Positions 44,961-55,852 of a DNA stretch of 64,000 bases are shown piece after piece. The stretch spans positions 71,992,712 to 72,056,711 of the forward strand of contig NC_077224.1 of NCBI RefSeq assembly GCF_024763615.1. The letters are read 5' to 3'. Position numbers and translations under genes: made by a program. The DNA is from Phlebotomus papatasi (Eukaryota > Arthropoda > Insecta > Diptera > Psychodidae). The notes beneath the pieces were generated by a model, which worked only from the letters and a program-made list of their open reading frames with translations, was not told the origin of the DNA and made no database searches. The stretch's first letter is position 1. Every line of letters starts with the position of its first letter.

Positions 44961-45763
44961 TTCCATTATATGGCCAGAAGCGCCAGAAGTGTCATTGACT
45001 AGAAAGAAATTCCTTTTTGTCCTTCAAGAATTGTAAAAATTTCACATCTTTTGCACTGTAAGGATTCTAGAATAGTTTCTTTTTCTTTGTAAAGGAAGAA
45101 GAGAATAAAAATGTTACAAGAAAGATTAAAATTTTCCAATTTTCTATCAGTGTTCTTTTGGTCTCGAAAAAACCTGCAAATTTCACAAATTTATCACAAT
45201 TATCATATTTTTTAACTTTATTAGCTCTCTCTCAACATAGTTAGGCAAGACCTAAAGAATAATCAAAATTCCTAAAAACATTAAAAAATAAATGCAACAT
45301 CAGCCACTTTTTTTAGGGTGTCCAGATTTGAATGCAAAAATGACTTTTTCCTTTAGTAGTGGTTCCTCTGGTTTAGATTTTTTTTGAATAGTGGTGTGGT
45401 GTGGGTTGGGTGTGGATATCGAAGAAATCCAAAAGAAACAAATCATTCAGGCACACTCAGTAAGTTGATTGAAGTCGTAAATATGAAATTCTAGATACTC
45501 ATCATAATCTCTTTACAGCCGCAGAAAGAAAAAAAGAATTTGTAAGAATCAAAAACTAGTCGCAGCCGTCATTTTAGAAGTTCCGGAAGATAGTACGTCA
45601 ACACAGTTAACAATAGACTTGAAATGAGATTGGAATCTATCAAATGGATTTCTGATGCTAAGTTCTTCTTGCTAAGATGCAAGAGAACTTAAGAACTGCA
45701 GGCAGAGAAACTTCAACAGGTAGTACGATATTTTGTAATGAGGATTGATGTATAAAAGATTGA

Positions 45764-46216
45764 AACATCTCCAAGTTCAAAGAAACAGATGAAATTGCAA
45801 CGAAAATTGACTTCCAATGGTCAAAAATTTCGTTTGTGGAGTGGGAGAAAACAGACAACATTATTGAATTTTGGTGCGAAGTCAGGAGCCACAAGGACGC
45901 TGCTGGAAACAACCCATTTTATGATCTTGCGGGATTCGCTCTTAAGGTTCTCTCCCTACCTTGGGCTAACGCTGAGGTGGAGAGAACCTTTAGCCAAATG
46001 AATATAGTAAAACATCCATTAAGAAATAGAATGAGCGATCCCGTATTAGTATCAATTTTAAAAATCCGTGCTGGGTTAAAGAGGATGGGAAAATGCTGCA
46101 ATGAAATAAGCCTTCCACTGCATATCCTTGGAAAAATTGGTACAAGTGCAGCGTACGAGGGAGAAGTGACAGTGGCAGAAGAAGACGAAATGGGAGACAT
46201 TCCTTATTTATATTAA
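45764..46216 (+). pseudogene. hAT transposase C-terminal (dimerisation) domain
   Basis: An open frame without its own start codon (preceded by TGA at 45761-45763) carries the hATC region. FWCEVRSHKDAAGNNPFYDL is followed by LAGFALKVLSLPWANAEVER and TFSQMNIVKHPLRNRM, with an acidic tail EEDEMGDIPYLY before TAA. The LP.(A/S)NA..ER.FS..... core is diagnostic of hAT C-termini. The N-terminal zinc finger and catalytic core are missing or unrecognisable, so this is a transposase relic. Confidence 0.88.
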
Positions 46217-46360
46217 AATGATAATTTTTTTGTATTATTTTTGTGGTATTCTGTGATATTCTTCCTCTTTCAAATGTAAAAAATATATTTAAAACGTGAA
46301 TATTTTTTGGATTTGAAATTATTTTCAATAAATCATTAAAGAGCAAAAAATTCTTTCCTT

Positions 46361-46445
46361 AATTGTGGAGCTCAGAGGCAAAATGACACATATCCTATGG
46401 CTAAAGCATAGGATATGTGTCATTTTGCCTCTGAGCTCCACAATT
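46361..46445. repeat. Perfect 39-bp hairpin, 7-bp loop
   Basis: The left arm 46361-46399 (AATTGTGGAGCTCAGAGGCA...) and the right arm 46407-46445 are exact reverse complements, separated by GCTAAAG. The arm sequence CATTTTGCCTCTGAGCT also occurs at 14253-14269. Confidence 0.97.
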
Positions 46446-46639
46446 TCGCTCTTGATTTTGAGAAAAAAAAATCAATCTTTAATGACTACTAATTTTATTA
46501 TACATGGCTCGCGTAAAAAATAAAAATAAGTGTCAAACCAATATTATAAATTAAATCAATTTTTTAACCCACACAAATGAAAAGTTGTGTATGAAATCTC
46601 ATATTTCTTGTAAAAATTCTCATATTTTTACAAATACCC

Positions 46640-47172
46640 ACCCGGCAAATTCTGCAGAATTCTGCAGAAATTCGTCAGATTTGAATTACTAACTGCCGAA
46701 AAATCAGCAGAATTTCTGCAGAATTTTGTTCTAAGGTGGATCCGATCGTTGTATGAAAATTCTGCAGAATTTTCTGCAGAATTTCTATAGAAAATTTTAA
46801 AATTATCGGCAGAATTTCTTTAGAGTATTTAGATGATTTCTACATTTCTTCTACCCTTTCTAATGTTTCTAAACATTATTTTAACTACATAAAAATATGT
46901 ATTTCAATTTATTTAAAATTCAATTTTTATTCAACAATTTTACGTGAATACTCTCTTTTTTACAATATTATTATAATGTTATAATACAATATTATTAAAT
47001 CAGCCATAATAGAAAATACGAAGGGGAAGGAAATGGTTAGAAAACACGAAAGAAATTCGCGATGCTCACGAAGTCGCACGACTATGCCGAAGCCACACGA
47101 AGTATCCGATTGAATGACAAGAAACGTTAAAATTTCAAAAGTGCAGAATTGCAGATCGAAGTTTTGCTGGGT
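46640..47172. mobile_element. TIR element with TTCTGCAGAA iterations
   Basis: Ends ACCCGGCAAA and (inverted) TTTTGCTGGGT. Its left part repeats ATTCTGCAGAA/TTCTGCAGAATTT at least five times (46655-46790). Nested in the hAT element. Non-coding. Confidence 0.55.
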
Positions 47173-47439
47173 AACAGATAAATATTCAAATTTTTGAATT
47201 TTAGGAGAATTCTAGGAGTTTTTAGCTCTTGATTTAGGAGGAACTGTCATTAAAGTGTTGGCAACACTGGTCAGTGTGCCTCAAAGAATGGAGGCATTCG
47301 CGTTGACATTTCTGGGATTGGGGCTCAATATGAGCCCCCACAGTGACCACCCAGGGACATATCAGCGACAAGAAGAGTAAATTGTGAAAAGTTCTGTGGT
47401 AAGTGGTGCTTAATTTTCTTTTCAAGTTTGTAACCAAAC

Positions 47440-48330
47440 GTGCGCGTCAAGAATCAAAGTGCGGAGTTTTCTCTCTTTTTTATGAGATTTTCACTAAATT
47501 TAGGGTCAATTTTACCGTAAATGTGTAAATAAATGGTGAGCAATATATTTTCTAAAAAAATCTCGGTGAAATTCTTGAAGATTTTAGTGGAAAAAGCGTG
47601 AAAATTCTGTTCACTGAGGATTATCCGCACGCCTAAATTTTAAACCCTGTCAAGATTAGGATTTTACCCCTGTTTTAACCTTGAGTTAACCGTGTTTTAA
47701 TCTCTCAAGGGTTGATTTTCATCCTTGCCACGGTTAGTATTGGTGCAATGTGTGCGCGTCTAAAGCCATTGTGCGGCGTTTCCTCAAGTTTTCACAGAAT
47801 TTATCCTAATTTTCCACCATCAATGCCTAAATAAACAGTGAGAAATTAATTTTCATAAAAAATATCGGTGAAATTCTTGAAGGTGTTAGTGGAAAAAGCG
47901 TGAAAATGCTGTTCACTGAGGATTTTCCGTACGCCTAAATTTTAAACCGTGTCAAGATTAAGATTTTACCCCTGTTTTAACCTTAAGTTATAACCGTGTT
48001 TTAATATCTCAAGGGTTGATTTTCATCCTTGCCACGGTTAGTATTGGTGCAAACGCAAAGTGTGCGCATCCAAAGTTAAAGTGCGGCGTTTTCTGTATTT
48101 TTAACGGGATTTTCACGAACTTTTAAAAATTATTATTTTCTTATCTTTATCTTTATTTTCTAAAAAAAAATCGATAAAATTTCTCGTGATTTTAGTGAAA
48201 AAACTGTGAAATGCTGTTCACCACAAAATATTCTAAAGACTTTTGAATTTTAAACTGTGTCAAGATTACGTTTTAACGGTTTTAACTTCTTTTTTTAATC
48301 TCGAGTTAACCGTTTTATACGTTTTCTATT
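47440..48330 (+). repeat. Three tandem units of about 305 bp
   Basis: Units start near 47440, 47749 and 48060. Each contains AAAGTGCGG(C/A)GTTTTC-like sequence, TCGGTGAAATTCTTGAAG, GTGGAAAAAGCGTGAAAAT, GCTGTTCACTGAGGAT, TTTTAAACCGTGTCAAGATT, and (in the first two) AAGGGTTGATTTTCATCCTT then GCCACGGTTAG. The third unit is the most diverged. Part of element C. Confidence 0.8.
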
Positions 48331-48447
48331 TTCCACGGGATTTAGCCTCATTTATTGCTAATGAATAAACATCTATCTATCTATCTTCATGTCTAAACGG
48401 TTAAGATAAATTTTGTAATTTTAGTTTATGTTACCATTTTTTCTTAG

Positions 48448-48572
48448 ATGTCGGAACTCCAGATTTGCAGAAGTTCGAACGAGAGGATCATACTGAAACA
48501 TGGAAATTCTACTTAAAATTTCAAGAGGAGAGAGCAGAAGCACGCCAGGGAGCAGTGGAAAGTGCGAAATAA
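48448..48572 (+). CDS. Possible terminal exon, coiled-coil-like C-terminus
   Basis: A strong acceptor (ACCATTTTTTCTTAG, ending 48447) precedes a frame of 40 codons, VGTPDLQKFEREDHTETWKF then YLKFQEERAEARQGAVESAK, stopping at TAA 48570-48572. The peptide is highly charged and helix-prone, like the C-terminal tail of some transposon-borne SANT/MADF accessory proteins, but no domain is present to prove it. An AATAAA overlaps the stop region (about 48568-48573). No upstream exon was identified. Confidence 0.3.
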
Positions 48573-49278
48573 AATAATTGTCACCGTTCTAACTTACACA
48601 TCCTTTGAAGTGGTGCAGGCTGAAGCAGGATTGATTAATTTAAGGAATTACGTAGGTTTCAGAAACCAAAAAATATGCCCTCTTTAATTTTTTTTTAAAT
48701 ATTATAAAGAATATTTCTTCAAATCCAACTCTGAAACATAAAAGTACAACATTAGAACAATATTTTCTAAAATTTTCATTTACAAATTTTAAGAGGCTGA
48801 TCTTTTAAAATGATTTTCGGAGACATAACTCACATAATTTTTCTCTAAAATCAGAAAACTAAATATTTGCTTTTAGCAGTTGAGTAAAAGTTATATTACA
48901 ACGAAAGCCTAAAAACATGAAATTTGTTTTCAATAGCATTATTTAAAAGAAAAAAATGACGTATTTTACACTACATTTCGCCATACAAAATAAGGTATGA
49001 TCAAGGAAAAACACAAATCCTTGTTTAAGTTTTAAACAATCGACTCTAGAAGTATGCAAATTTTCGATGAAATTGATGCATTAGTTTTCGAAAAAATTTG
49101 CATATAGATCTCACAAATTGAGATTTTAAGAAGAGCTTTTAAAGTTGATGCTTCTCAATTGGCTTTAAATAAATTTGTAAAGGCTCTATCCTAAAGTTTC
49201 TCACTGGCTTGAAGCTTTGAGATGAGAAAATATTCTTCACATGTTGTACTTTGTTATCAAAGAATATGTATATATTTT

Positions 49279-49474
49279 TTTTAAAGTTGCAATACTACAA
49301 AAAAATTTCTACTAGTGTGTTTTTTTCTACTAGTATTTCTACTATTAGAAATTTTTTTAAAAATGCCTTTTTAAAGCAAATTTCCCATATCCTTGTAGGT
49401 AGAAACGTCAGAAGTTTTTAAAAAAGGCATTTAAAAAAAATTCTACTAGTGTGTAGACGCCATAAAGCTGTTAA
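49279..49474. mobile_element. Small TTAA-type MITE relative
   Basis: Contains AAATGCCTTTTTAAAGCAAA, then CCTTGTAGGTAGAAACGTCAG, then GGCATTT, and ends CTACTAGTGTGTAGACGCC, ATAAAGCTGTTAA. The same blocks form the element at 53023-53175. The left limit is approximate. Confidence 0.5.
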
Positions 49475-50184
49475 GGTAATCTAGATATATTTATTTATTT
49501 TTCATTGAGATAAGATTAAATATTGAAAAAGAATATAGGTAAACAAATACTGTCAATTTTTCTTGATGGATTTTCCTAAGTTTTTGCTTAATTATTTTGA
49601 AAAAAAACTTTTCTCATGCTGTTGTAAAATTTACTCCCTAGTTTTTGCCAATATTGTTTAAAAAAGCTTTAAATAACAGATATTTTTACGATACCTTAAA
49701 AAATAATAATATAATAAAGTTTAAAGTATTGAAATAACTAGGAGTTATAAATTCTTATATTTGTGTTAAATTGTAATTATTTAATAGTAAAATAAGGAAT
49801 TATAATGATATATTGTTAGAGAAACAAGTACCATTTTATTGTAATAAATTCTAAATGATTACTTAACCTAATTATAATTTTTTATATACTTCTACACTGA
49901 TGTATGTCTATGAGAAATTCAAATCTCACTTAAGTAAACTTCTTGGAGATCATTTTTCAATCTTTGTTAGAGTTTAAGTCAAATTTACATGTAAAACAAT
50001 TAAATAAGGCTTAGAAATTCCTTTTATAATATTTTTCTTCACTGAGAAAATAAGAAAATAACGACTAAAGTATAAACTTTTTAATCTAGTCGTTACTTTT
50101 TATTTCCTTAGTGATGCAAAATATTATAATAAGCATTTCTAGTTTTATTTAATTATTTTCCAAGTAAATTTGATTTTAATCTTA

Positions 50185-50710
50185 ACAGGGGTTAAAAATA
50201 GTCATCCAGGGGTTGAAAGAGGCGAGATTTGAATAAACTCATGACAAGGGTTGTTTTTCCGCTTGCCAGGGGTTGATGGAAACAAGGATTGAGTGTAACC
50301 CGTGTTACGGGTTAAGCCATACTCCTTCCAGGGTTTGACGAAACAGGGTTTAAGGTATAAACATGGCGAGGATTGGTCTTCATTCTTGCCAAGGTTTACT
50401 GAGAAAAGGTTTTAAAATATACCCCTGACAAGGATTATGGTTTACTCTTGCCAGGGTTTGACGAAAACAGGGTTTAAAATATAATCGTGACGGGGATTGG
50501 TCTTCATTCCTGCCAAGGTTTACTGACGGCAAGGTAAATCAATATCCATAACAGGATTTGACTTTCTACCTTTTCAGGGTTTGGTTGAAACAGGGTTTAA
50601 AAAATACTTGTACGTCAAACCTTGCCACGTTTAGGTTGAAACAGGGTTTGGCATCAGTTTGATAGACAAACCCTGTTTTACATACCCATTTAACCGTGGA
50701 TTTTTTTGAG
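50185..50710 (+). repeat. Minisatellite of about 75-80 bp units
   Basis: About six to seven units carrying CCAGGGTTTGACGAAACAGG, GTTTAAGGTATAAACATGGC and GAGGATTGGTCTTCATTCTT variants (50310-50640). Motifs are shared with the tip-proximal sequence of element C. Non-coding. Confidence 0.7.
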
Positions 50711-50715
50711 TGTAG

Positions 50716-52353
50716 AAAGCTGTTGATAATTTAAAAACTTTTCATTTGATCTGAAAAATTTAAATCGGAGCTCCTCCTCTGCAAACTTCTTGGACAAGAA
50801 GAAGAATTTTTTAAAATACTGTATGAAAAAAAATAATTAATTAAAAATTGATAAATTTATTGCAAGTTTAGTTTAAATTTCCAACAGTTTTCTTTGGTGA
50901 TTAACTCGAAAATCTTCATCTCTTAAGCACGACTTATCGCCTTGTCGTTCAGGTGTTTTGTCAGGAAGTGTGTTAGGGAAAACAACACGCTAATAAATAG
51001 GCTGAATAATTACTTTTCTGCCAGAGACCACACGTTGTCGTCTCATTGAGTTCTCATTTGCAAATCTCCACATCCGACAACACGTCCAAGATTTTCCCAT
51101 TCACACTCAACTTTCAGCGTAAGAGTGGCACTAATTGCCATGTCAACAGCAACATACCCCCAGAAATACCCTCCCCATCCGCAACTTAAATAAATCGCTT
51201 AAAAGTAAATTTTAATTGAGAGAGTGCGGCTATGGGGTAAGGGAAAAGCGCGATTGTGGGGTTGGTGTGTGGTAAACACCATTTCTCAAGAGTAAATATT
51301 TGCAAGGTTTCGGGCTCTCTGGAATTTGCGGGAGAGATCTTCTACGCCTCAGACGTGATGCCATCATCTGGCAACCACCACGATGACCTCATGGGTTTCT
51401 CCCCAAGTGTACCCCGTCCACCAGCCATGGCTTGAGTTGATGAAGAAACTTTTGCCTCAATTGTGTGCCTGACTAGCACAAAATTCTCCACCACTTAATT
51501 CCTTGATACTGCAAGTTGCTGCAGCAAAAATTCTTTTGTTGCAAACACTGTTGGAAAAACAATTAATAACTTCAACAGTTTTATTCACTTTCCATCTACT
51601 TTTTGGCAAAAACTACTTGACCTTTTGACTCTTGGCTCTTACGTCGCGGTGGGGTGAAACGGTGGATGGGTAAATGTAGAAAGAGTTCTTTATGTTCTTC
51701 TACCAAACACAAAGTTTCCATTTGGAGTTTGGCTTAAAGTCAATAGACAATAAATTCATTACGAAACATTTATGTTGGACTTTGGGCTATCCAAACGCTT
51801 TGAACGATTGCAAGCAATTCTCTTGGGGGACAAAAGCAATTGGTCATTTATCTCTTAGATTGCTATTGAATCCATTGAATAGTTCAAGCATCTTAGTCTT
51901 TTCAATTAGAGCATTAAAAAAAATTAGTCAAAATTCAGTTTGAAATTGGAGATAACAGAATAAATTTTAATTCACCCTCAAATAAAAATAATAAAGGAGT
52001 ATAATGTTACTTTTATTTTTATTGTTTTGCAAAAGAAATAATCAAAATTGATTAATTAAAAATGGATATTTTATGTTGTAATAATCGCAAAAAGTTGTCT
52101 ACATAGGAACTCTCTTGCGAACTTATGCCCCAAGTAGCAAGATGAAGTCAGCATAAGGTTAATTTTACCATATTTTAGTCAGAGTAATTTATTTGGGATC
52201 CGCACGTCATTTTGTGATGAAGCTTTATTATGTAGTAATATTTCGATACGAGTAATAATACCAATAATTCACGAGTGATTGTAGGATAGACGCAGAACTC
52301 TCGTCCGTCACGGATCGGGTAGGCTTCTGCAATAACGAGGGAGAGCTAGAAGC
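50716..52353. other. Non-coding; GC-richer island at 51020-51450
   Basis: The island at 51020-51450 has a 64-codon open frame (51241-51437, reading ...GEIFYASDVMPSSGNHHDDL...) but no ATG at its start and no recognised family. It could be an exon or regulatory sequence. The fragment CCCCAAGTAGCA at 52127-52138 resembles the tip of the element at 54096. Confidence 0.35.
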
Positions 52354-52519
52354 GTGATAAGGAAGACCGAGCTTAGTCGTTCTGCGAGATTATCTTATCG
52401 GTTTTCAAAGCTGTGCTCAGTCCTATTCTTACCTATGGTCATGAGTCATGAGATTTGGATAATGATCGAAAGTATAAGATTGCGAATACAAGCCGCCGAG
52501 ATGACATACTTCCAGACGG

Positions 52520-53026
52520 TTAACCCTTTAAGGACGATTGGAACACCGGTGTCCCATAAAGAAAATCATTTTACCTGATTACATAAGATTATTTTTTCTT
52601 ATGTTTGTACGTAATTGCAAATTGAAGGTTAAAGGAATCTATGATATTTTTTGTAAGTCTACAGCTATTTGCTATATAGTAAATTTTTGAACTCAAAAAT
52701 GGCGAATTTTCAAATTCTCATAATGAAAATTGATCTTATTTATTTTTAATACTTCCAGTTTTTTTTAAGCAAAACCGTTTTGGAACAAGGAACCAGAATA
52801 CTCAAACATTTCTCATTAGACTGAAAATTATCAATTATTGGCATCGTCAGAAAAATTATTTAAATTTTTGGGCTTTTATTGTCCCAATCGTTCGTTTAGG
52901 TAAGAAATGCACTGAATCAGATTCTGTTGCTTTTCGAAAGCAAGATGTAATACGTTTCATAAGTTTTGTTTATCGGTTTCATTTTTATTGCTGATTTTCG
53001 GTCAACGAAAACTGTCTCGTCGTTAA
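52520..53026 (+). mobile_element. TTAA-flanked MITE, copy 2
   Basis: Tips TTAACCCTTTAAGGACGATT and (inverted) GTTAACGACGAGACAG, with TTAA at 52520-52523 and 53023-53026. Same family as 39396-39917, opposite orientation. Confidence 0.8.
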
Positions 53027-53175
53027 CGGTGTCTAAACACTAGGAGCAATTTTCGTCAAAAATTGCCTTTTTTAAACATTCTGACGTTTCTGCCTACAAG
53101 GATAAGTTAAATTTTCTATAAAAAGGCATTTTTTAAAGAAATTTCTCATAGTATGTAGAGGCCATAAAGGGTTAA
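53023..53175. mobile_element. Short hairpin MITE sharing a TTAA border
   Basis: Lies between TTAA at 53023 and TTAA at 53172. Its ends (TTAACGGTGTCTAAACACTA and, inverted, TTAACCCTTTATGGCCTCTA) pair imperfectly over about 55 bp, with AAATTGCCTTTTTT facing AAAAAGGCATTTTTT. Relative at 49279-49474. Confidence 0.65.
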
Positions 53176-53236
53176 GGAAATTACTAGTCGAGATCGAGTG
53201 AGGAACGTACCCGTTCGAGAGGAGCTAATGCCCTAG

Positions 53237-53325
53237 ACACATTTACGACTTAGCGGAAAATTATGGAAATGTAGTTTAACCATTATCTCTAATATAATTA
53301 TGCTAAGCTGTTTCTCGGCTAATCC
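53237..53325. repeat. Short insertion in the LINE
   Basis: Sequence starting CTAGACACATTTACGACTTA and ending TTTCTCGGCTAATCC interrupts the LINE frame. Similar blocks (CCTAGATACACTTACGACTT; TCGTAAGTGTGTCTAGGGC) occur near 27752 and 28651, so it is a small dispersed repeat. Confidence 0.45.
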
Positions 53326-53821
53326 TCAGGTCTGCCAAGGTCCTAAGAGTCGAGGACTTGCTTGTTCGAGTTGAGAGGTCACAGTTTAGTCATGTTCAGT
53401 GAATAAATAAAGGAAGATTCCACTAAAAAGTCATCCAAGTCATTGTGAAGAGGCGTCGACCTCGAGGCAGACCTAGGACAATGCAATTGAAGCCAAATTG
53501 AGGATCTTGTCTCGAAATCCTTTGGAATCAACCACGAATATCTTTCTGTAGTGGCGAACAATCGAAAAGCATGGGCTGCTAAACTGGATGTCCTGGGATT
53601 GTGACCCCGGTTGAGACAAGCAGTTAAAAATCAATGAATGAACAACTTCATTGTTATAAGAAGGCAATTACTACTATAGAAGTACTACATGGTAAATATT
53701 GTCCTTTCTTCGTTTCACCAACTGATGGTGAAGTAGAAAAGTAACCTAATATTGAGATGAGAGTAGTTGGAGCTCAGGAGTACCTGGAGTCATTTCAATT
53801 GACGAGCGAATTACCTTTGTA

Positions 53822-54090
53822 TTATGTAATTTGTGCACAGTTGTCTAGTAAACTGTTGAACCGAAAGGAATTGTAGCGAGCGATCTTGTCCTGATGAAAA
53901 GTCTCCAAGCGTACCAATCGCTGTTCATTTGGGGAGGCAGCTGTGAAGGGTGTTAGTTCTATAGCGGTTACCTCCGAGGTTAGGATATCGATATAGTTTT
54001 CGCTAAATGAAGTTATGAACTCCTGATAGCATATCTCGTAAGCTTCTTCAAATAGGTTCCTCAATAGATCTTTACCAGTAAGATGAGGGT
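53822..54090 (-). CDS. Unrecognised minus-strand frame
   Basis: Encodes LTGKDLLRNLFEEAYEICYQ, then EFITSFSENYIDILTSEV, and ends DNCAQIT before the stop. Composition is protein-like, but no family was recognised. The start is cut off by the TIR element beginning at 54096, so it is a truncated exon or element-derived ORF. Confidence 0.25.
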
Positions 54091-54095
54091 AAGGC

Positions 54096-55273
54096 TACCC
54101 AAATAGCAATTTGGAGTAAGATTACCGTTGGATGTATGTATTCTGGATTCCAAAAACGGGTCCTATGACGGTCGTCAGAGAGTCGAATGACGGAAAGTGG
54201 GGAATAATATGACGGTAATTACGGAAGTCATTTGGCGTCATAATAACTCTGAGATTACCCGCCTACGACTGAAATATGACGCCGACTTCCAGTGTACTAA
54301 TAAAAATTCTTCTCCTCACTGGATATATCTGAGGGGAAATTTCACTTGTCAAATGGCGAATAGAACTATTCAGAGCTGTGAATTCACAAAGTAATTGATA
54401 TTTTCGCGTGTTTTCTCAACAATATAATAGTGTACATTGGGAGGAAAAGCTCCTTCAGTAGAGATGTGTGTTGTGATTCGAAAAAGTACAGTGCCGACAG
54501 AAGTAAAGTGAAAATTAGGCAATTTTTTGCATGATAAACACACAAACATTTTTTTTGCAAAATAAAATTTTGTGATTTAGGAGTTTGCTCCAGTCTCTGG
54601 AGTGTCCTGTGATTAAAATTTTGTGTCGAAAAGACCTATTTAGTGAAAATTTTAAAAGATTTGTTTGTGTTGTTGCCATCCAATGGGAAAATTTTCGACA
54701 TGTCGGATGGCTCATTCAGCAATAGGAACGGCAAAAATCTTCGCAAATGTGTGTAGTGAACTAGGGAAAAATTAGAGAAATTTACATAGAACATAGTAGA
54801 AAACGATGGAAAATGTGAAGAATTGTTGAGAAAATATTGTCTACAGTGGTAATGGAATACAAAGTTGTGAAGTGCACTAAACGTTTTCATTCAAAGTGTG
54901 TATGTCAATTTCGTACCTATGCGCTAGAGAAGGACGCCAAATGCATTGTTTTTGGCGTGTCATTTTTTGTACGGAAAAATACCGTCATTTGAAGTCGCTT
55001 TTGTTACTGCATGGTAGAGTAAATTTTAGAACCGTAAAATAACGATAATATTACTAATTCAATCTTGAGTAATGCTGTGACCAAAATTCGACGCGAATAC
55101 GACTAATTTTTAAGATTCCAATTAGGAGTAATTTTTTTGACCATTTATTAACCAGTCATTTTTGAGTCAGAGTAATTTTTTGCGGATTGGGTAGATTCGG
55201 AGATTTCTTGGTATGGACAATAGGGTCCATGATAACATAATAATACCAATTAAAACAGTAAAATTATGCTACT
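54096..55273. mobile_element. TIR element with TACCCAAATAGCA tips
   Basis: The left TACCCAAATAGCAATTTGGA faces the inverted right TACCCAAGTAGCATAATTTT. Interior flanks repeat AGTAAGATTACC/AGTAATTTTT and ATGACGG motifs. Short frames inside (54197-54394, 54515-54890) are not convincing. A possible tip of another copy lies near 52127. Confidence 0.6.
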
Positions 55274-55852
55274 TGGGTACTTTTGGGTATAGAATATAAG
55301 TTAAAATTTCGAATATTCTACGAAATTTGCACGCGTTTTGCTACCTCTTTTTCCTAGGTTATCAAAAAGGTCAAAATTTTGAACTTTTGACTAAAATCTC
55401 AACCTGATTCATAATGGCAGAAATATAGGCAAAACAAAGACATTCTTCTGGCGTATGATTTTCCCTAAGCAGTAACTGATCATTATCATTATAATTTGGT
55501 AAGATTGTAGTCATTTTCGTAAACTCAGGAACCTTATTCAAGACATATTTAGTTCATTATCTAGCTAATAAGAGTATCATCAATATCTGAATTATAAAAC
55601 TCTATCCAAAATACTATGTTTTCTCAAAATGTGTGCCCCTCGGTGTGAAATTTTTGTAGCTTATCTCACAATTCAGCATATGAATGGGTTTTGATAACAG
55701 ATAGCCCACTTTAGAAACGGCCTGTCACAATGAATGTTTTATTGCTCCATTCAGTTACTGTACAAAGTCATGACCAAATGCCTCAAAATTGCCTCCCGCT
55801 GAGTTTAGCAAATCAGTTTAAGTTTGAGACTCTGTGTAGAAGGTCGCTAAAG
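55274..55852. other. Upstream region of the sulfotransferase gene
   Basis: AT-rich DNA with no element recognised. The sulfotransferase frame is open back to 55730, which would add 41 residues, but those lack family similarity and are probably leader. No TATA box was assigned. Confidence 0.45.

Larger units (their letters stand above)
43826..47269 (+). mobile_element. hAT transposon (decayed), 8-bp TSD
   Basis: Tips CAGTGTTGCCAA (43826-43837) and TTGGCAACACTG (47258-47269) form a perfect 12-bp inverted repeat. The flanking octamers are identical: GTCAGTGT at 43818-43825 and at 47270-47277. CAGTG-type tips and 8-bp duplications are hallmarks of hAT, and the interior encodes a hAT C-terminal domain (45764-46216). 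Inside are also a small two-exon frame (44611-44960), a perfect hairpin (46361-46445) and a nested TIR element (46640-47172). 3,444 bp in total. Confidence 0.9.
43513..50715. mobile_element. 7.2 kb TIR element with CTACACTCAGAAAA tips (element C)
   Basis: The left tip is CTACACTCAGAAAAGAGCTT; the right tip, inverted, is GGATTTTTTTGAGTGTAG. Next to both tips, and in long tandem arrays inside, are variants of AACCCTG, CAGGGTTT, TTGCCA(C/A)GGTT and AACAGGG (43540-43690, 47620-48320, 50185-50700). A hAT element (43826-47269) and a small TTAA-like MITE (about 49279-49474) have inserted later. A spliced terminal exon is possible at 48448-48572. No transposase for the element itself is recognised. 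Target duplication not identified, so the limits rest on the tips. Confidence 0.65.
52354..53640 (+). pseudogene. LINE reverse transcriptase 3' region, interrupted
   Basis: The frame SVLFLPMVMSHEIWIMIESI and neighbouring frames give the post-RT signature (PILTYGHE.W, then RLRIQAAEMTYFQTV). After removal of 52520-53171 the frame continues KEITSRDRVRNVPVREELM. After a second interruption (about 53237-53325) come RVERSQFSHVQ-like, KVIQVIVKRRRPRGRPRT and NRKAWAAKLDVLG. The order RIQAAEMRFL...RDRVRN...RPRGRPR is typical of insect non-LTR retrotransposons. Same family as 2905-3420. Stops and frameshifts: dead. Confidence 0.8.

Noticed and set aside
45919..46346. Minus-strand frames across the hAT domain
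   Set aside because: Antisense shadows; the plus-strand frame carries the hATC core.
55730..55852. 41-residue N-terminal extension of the sulfotransferase
   Set aside because: In frame, but without family similarity; the shorter form matches the usual length and N-terminus. Left open as an alternative start.
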